Shown here piece after piece: positions 59,771 to 64,000 of a DNA stretch of 64,000 nucleotides. Under the pieces are notes generated by a model. The model saw only the letters and a program-made list of their open reading frames with translations, made no database searches and was not told the DNA's origin. The stretch comes from Ecdyonurus torrentis (lineage: Eukaryota; Arthropoda; Insecta; Ephemeroptera; Heptageniidae). The position numbers were made by a program, and so were the translations under genes. Within the stretch, counting starts at the first letter, position 1; every line of letters starts with the position of its first letter. Location: NCBI GenBank assembly GCA_949318235.1, contig OX439129.1:24148374-24212373 (forward strand), given 5' to 3'.

Positions 59771-60418
59771 CCCCTAGTGAATTGAGAAATAGGTCAAAAC
59801 TTTAATTAAGGAAAAAGCATATTCTTAATTTATATTTCTACGAATTTATATTTAAATTAAAAAATAGTCAAATTACTGCAGTATTCATGCACATAAGAAT
59901 ATCATTAAAATTCAAATAAGAAGAAGAAGAAGGAGAAAAAAAAAAGGAATATTTATTATGATATTTGAATACACGTAATTGTGATGATATAGCATTTTAA
60001 AAGTTATTTCTACAGTTTTTTGTTTCTTCTTAGGCAAGAAAGTCAGTAATGTGAATTTAATACGACCCGAGGGTAAGTTTGTTATGTGATCAGTGGTACA
60101 CATGAGATAGACTTGTACGTACGTAACATTTTTAGTCCCACGTCCCACTACACAAGTTATATAACCATGCAAACATGGAGTACGCATATAAAGTAAAAAT
60201 CTTATAAAATATCAACGTGAATATAAACTTTAATGTTACTTTAAAACTATAAAAATTGTCATTACTTTTCACAATCTGGTTACTATATATATATATATTA
60301 TATACGCGTACAGAACTTTTTATATTTTCAACAAGCCATGATAGAACTGTTTTTTTTTTACATTTCTATACCATTTTATACAAATGAAAAGATTTTTGCA
60401 AGCAATTTGATTTTAATT

Positions 60419-60420
<2 letters not shown>

Positions 60421-60508
<88 letters not shown>
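60421..60508. repeat. (AT)n microsatellite
   Basis: About 88 bases of AT, about 430 bases left of the hAT-like element. Confidence 0.95.
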
Positions 60509-60510
<2 letters not shown>

Positions 60511-60934
60511 CTAACCAATAGAATTTTAATTTAAAATTTCATGTACAAAAATTGAATTTTTATTTAATAAAGACGAAACATATTCTGTGTATAACATTGG
60601 CAATGAATAAATAAGGCTATAAAGTTTTTTATTGTTAATATCAATCAATAATAAAAATGTATTTCATTTTAAATTAATGCTTTGATTTTATTCAACTGTT
60701 GTTTATATAATGTATAACAAAAGTAAAAAAAAAAAAAATTATAATAATAATAAATATATATATATCTTTCTTTCTTGTTTTTATTTTCTTTACACATTAA
60801 ACAGAAACTTCATGCTATTCTATATAAAATCTCGTTGTAATTAAAATATAATATTGTATTTTTATGCTTTTGATCTTTTAGTGTTTTCAAAGAACAGTCT
60901 TGTTTACTTATTATATATATATATATATATATAT

Positions 60935-62848
60935 CAGTGGCGTAGCCAGGATTTTACCACAGGGGGGGTTCAGGATAGAAATGATGGGGCGAAGCCCCCA
61001 AAAGCCCGCCGCAGGCGCGAATTTTTTTGAGGCCACGCCCCTTTTTTGATGAAATTTGCACTTGAAATGTATTTATAATGCATTTCATTTTAAATGAGGC
61101 AAAATTTAGTTTGTAGATTTTGGACGTGCCAAAATGTGAATTTGCTTTTGACAATACAAAAATTAAAACTGCTACATTTTCCTTGCTACGTACATTATTA
61201 ATATTTTATATTAGAGACAAAACTTTTTGATATTTAGTCAATGTATTGACTGGGATTATGGAGTGGTGTAGCTCAATAACAAAATATGGCAAGCAAAAAA
61301 AAAAAAAAATAATAATAATAATAAAAATGAAAGAAAAAAATAAGTTAAATGGATCTAATCTAAATCGGGCAACCCCTTTGACGAAATAAAAGAATACAGA
61401 TCTCACATTCTATTAATATTTTCAAGTTCAAATTTTTTTTTATAAGAGTGCATTTTGTTAAAGAATTTTTTAAAATAGAAAAATTAGTTTCAAACTAACT
61501 AAAAATTATGAATTACAGTATTGACTGTATTTCATTTTAGCACTGCATTTACGCAGCCCGCAGTACATAAAACACCTGATGACCGCAACCCGAAGTACAT
61601 AGAAACTTAAAAAATATATCAGTAAACGTTACTGAAAGAAATTTCTTACGTTACACTGTTAAAAGATCATTTTTAAGGAATTCAAAATTACAACCTCAAA
61701 ATAATTTTGAGCTTCAAATCATTGATAGAACGCATTTTCATTTTTTTAATTTTTTATAGTTTAGATTTCGTCGTATTTTATACACTGCATCACTGTAATT
61801 TTGTCCGTTTAGTCTAATTTATTTATTTATTATTGTTTTTTTAAGTTCAAAAGTATACTATATACTCATCAGTGATCACACTCATCAGGTAATATTGTTT
61901 TACGGAAAAATAAAAATCAATCAAAATTAGAGAGAATTTCAGCATCTCTTATTGTACACAATTTTTGCTATATTAAATTAACTTCTTCATAGTATTTTCT
62001 TTCTTAAACTGGCTAACGTTGTCCTGTCCTGTTCTTTTGGTAATCTACTATGTGTCACTTCTGCTTCTGGTGATTTCTTTTTATGATAAAACAAAAATTT
62101 CAAATATTATGGTAATAAGTAATAACTAATTCAAATCTTTAAAAAATATTTACCTTAACTCTTTATTTTTTATTTTTTTATTTTTTTTTTGCATTTTTGT
62201 ATTTCTGTATTTTTAAACTATTTTTGTTAGCAACAGTTTAAAAAGAGAATGAGTATATAAGTCGGCACAAAACTGGTTCAATTTGAAATAAACCCCAAGA
62301 AACCAATGAAAAATTATAAGGGAAATTGCAAAGAATGTCTCTAATAGGGATCAAGTTTTTTATCTTTTTGCATTTTTTTTTTTTTTTTTTTTTTTTACTT
62401 TTTGCAACAACACAAAAATAAAAATCATCGAATATGGACTAGTATAAACTTAATATGCTTGAAAACTGGATAGTTTTTACTTTTATAAATATTTTTGTTT
62501 ATTAGAAATAGAAAATGTTAAAATAGAAAATTTACAGTTAAATAAAAAACGTAGCTAGTTACTCGCATTTGGTTATAGTACTACAAAATATTTGATATTA
62601 TAGCTTTAAAGCTTATATAGTGTCTATACCGCTGTACTATGTATCAGTGGAGATTGGAGAACGTAAAATTAGTAAAAATTAAACATTTAACATATTCGAG
62701 CGAAGCGAGAATTTTTTTTAGATTTTTTCTCCTAAAATACGAATTTTGTTGCACAATTTTCGTTCGATTTTTATATATTTTTTATATATTTTCCAAATCC
62801 ACAGGGGGGGTTTGAACCCCCAAAACCCCCCCCCTGGCTACGCCACTG
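60935..62848. mobile_element. hAT-like non-autonomous DNA transposon, 1914 bp
   Basis: The ends are a perfect 16 bp inverted repeat, CAGTGGCGTAGCCAGG, followed by G-rich subterminal segments (GGGGGGGTTCAGGA and GGGGGGGGGTTTTGGGGG). ATATATAT flanks both ends, consistent with the 8 bp duplication of hAT elements, though it lies in an AT tract and so is not independent proof. The interior is AT-rich without any long frame, so no transposase is encoded. GCGAAGCCCC/GCGAAGCGAG words near both ends are typical of the class. Confidence 0.8.

Positions 62849-62935
<87 letters not shown>
62849..62935. repeat. (AT)n then (AC)n microsatellite
   Basis: About 14 bases of AT and 72 of AC. With the AT tract at 60911-60934 it is the interrupted target of the hAT-like element. 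Confidence 0.97.
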
Positions 62936-62939
<4 letters not shown>

Positions 62940-63778
62940 GATAGGCCATTAGTTACAGAGAATAATAATTATAACATCAGAGAAACACTTAAAAAAGCTA
63001 TATTTTAACTGAATATAAATAATAAGGTTAATATTGCAAAGAGATGAGATTCACGATTGATATGGTTCCGAGACAGAAAGATGGGGCTTTTTGTTAACTT
63101 TTACTCAATGAATACTTGATGTATAGAGGCAGTTTAGCCATGCAAGAGTAGAGAGAAAGAGGGGGGGGGGGGGATTGGGTTATAAGAAAGGGTATGTGTC
63201 TGTGAGAAAGAGAGAAGCAAGGGCGAGAGATGCATGTTAAAACGAAGACAAAAGAAAGTAGCAGAGCGATGCAATGCGTTAGCTGCGGATGCTGTGAGAA
63301 AAACTAACATCTTGACAGGGGAAAAAAAAAAAAAAAAAAAAAAAATCCAGTGAGAGAATAAAAGGTCAATATTATTTCAGCTCTTAAAGTAACAAAGATC
63401 AGTCACAATTGGGAAACAACTTTAGTATTTTTATATATGCTTTAAACCAAAACCTATTTTAGAATGAAACTTTTCAAACTTCAAATATCTAATTGAAAGG
63501 TAAATAAGAGAGTCACTGTATGACATTAACATCAATCTTTTTAAATTTGAGGATTTAATCACGTCAAACAATACTTCAAATAAATATAATTTAATTTGAA
63601 GTTTTTAGACAAACAAAAGCTTATTTATATTACAGGTAAGCTGTCAAAAAGTATGGTCTACAGTTAGTTAGTAAGTAAACTCGTACTTTTGAAAGCTCAT
63701 AATGATTTAAGCTAATATAGCATCCATTTCATAATTAGTTCGTTACATTTGCTAACCTACTTAAAACTTAGAGATTAA

Positions 63779-63813
<35 letters not shown>

Positions 63814-64000
63814 GCAGCAGAGTCTTTTATGGCAAATAGCATTTAACGTTACAGTATCAAACAAAATATTGAAATGAAGCATAAAATGATAAAAGTGAAT
63901 GTCTCAATTTTTATATTTAAAATAGCATACATGCATTCATGAAATTTACTTTAAACAAAGTTGCACGCAAAATTTAAGTAAAAAAGCTATTTTTATTATA
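62940..64000. other. Right-edge stretch without recognised gene
   Basis: It includes a purine-rich, slightly GC-richer zone (63040-63310) with a run of 13-14 G near 63163, an A-run near 63320 and an (AT)n tract at 63783-63810. No exon can be defended. Confidence 0.5.

Noticed and set aside
62746..62952. Frame ending in a Thr-His repeat
   Set aside because: It is the end of the hAT-like element read into an AC microsatellite.

Overview
The window is nuclear animal DNA, very AT-rich (I estimate about three quarters A+T), with spliced genes, GT-AG introns, dense microsatellites, long A-runs and several fold-back (MITE-like) elements. The predicted MCU protein closely resembles insect MCU as I know it (the pore and second membrane helix, the ADP-ribose-free metazoan layout and the RRLRDPL tail), so an arthropod, most likely an insect, is the best guess. 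I cannot place it to order.

Layout. (1) 1-7313, minus strand: a nucleolar phosphoprotein gene of the NOLC1/Nopp140 family. Six phase-compatible exons (496 codons) are visible from a LisH-like N-terminus through about 13 alternating acidic-serine and Lys/Ala/Pro blocks. The conserved C-terminal (SRP40) part is not seen and should lie left of base 1. Its introns hold four inverted-repeat elements and a miRNA-precursor-like hairpin. (2) 7314-11320: an extremely AT-rich spacer with one isolated, GC-richer exon-like patch on the plus strand (10757-10961). (3) 11321-17950, minus strand: the mitochondrial calcium uniporter gene MCU. Five exons are certain. Two further 5' exons, inferred from phase and splice sites, complete a protein of 345 residues with a basic, acid-free presequence. 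(4) 17950-49440: about 31 kb with no recognisable coding gene, containing microsatellites, homopolymers, two MITEs, one CpG-rich GC patch (28480-28690) and one purine-rich GC patch (33120-33290). (5) 49446-53025, plus strand: the last two exons of an unrecognised gene for a Ser-rich, probably disordered protein. (6) 53030-64000: 3' flank, a third copy of a short MITE family, a 1.9 kb hAT-like non-autonomous element inserted in an AT/AC microsatellite, and more simple repeats.

The two identified genes act in different compartments (nucleolar ribosome/snoRNP biogenesis and the inner mitochondrial membrane). Their head-to-tail arrangement on the minus strand suggests no shared pathway. I found no tRNA, rRNA, CRISPR array or prokaryotic feature. 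The most interesting material is the set of inverted-repeat elements, in particular the 678 bp palindrome in NOLC1 intron 1. Its arms carry a diverged coding-like segment, and it carries a cluster of CRE, CCAAT and E-box motifs.
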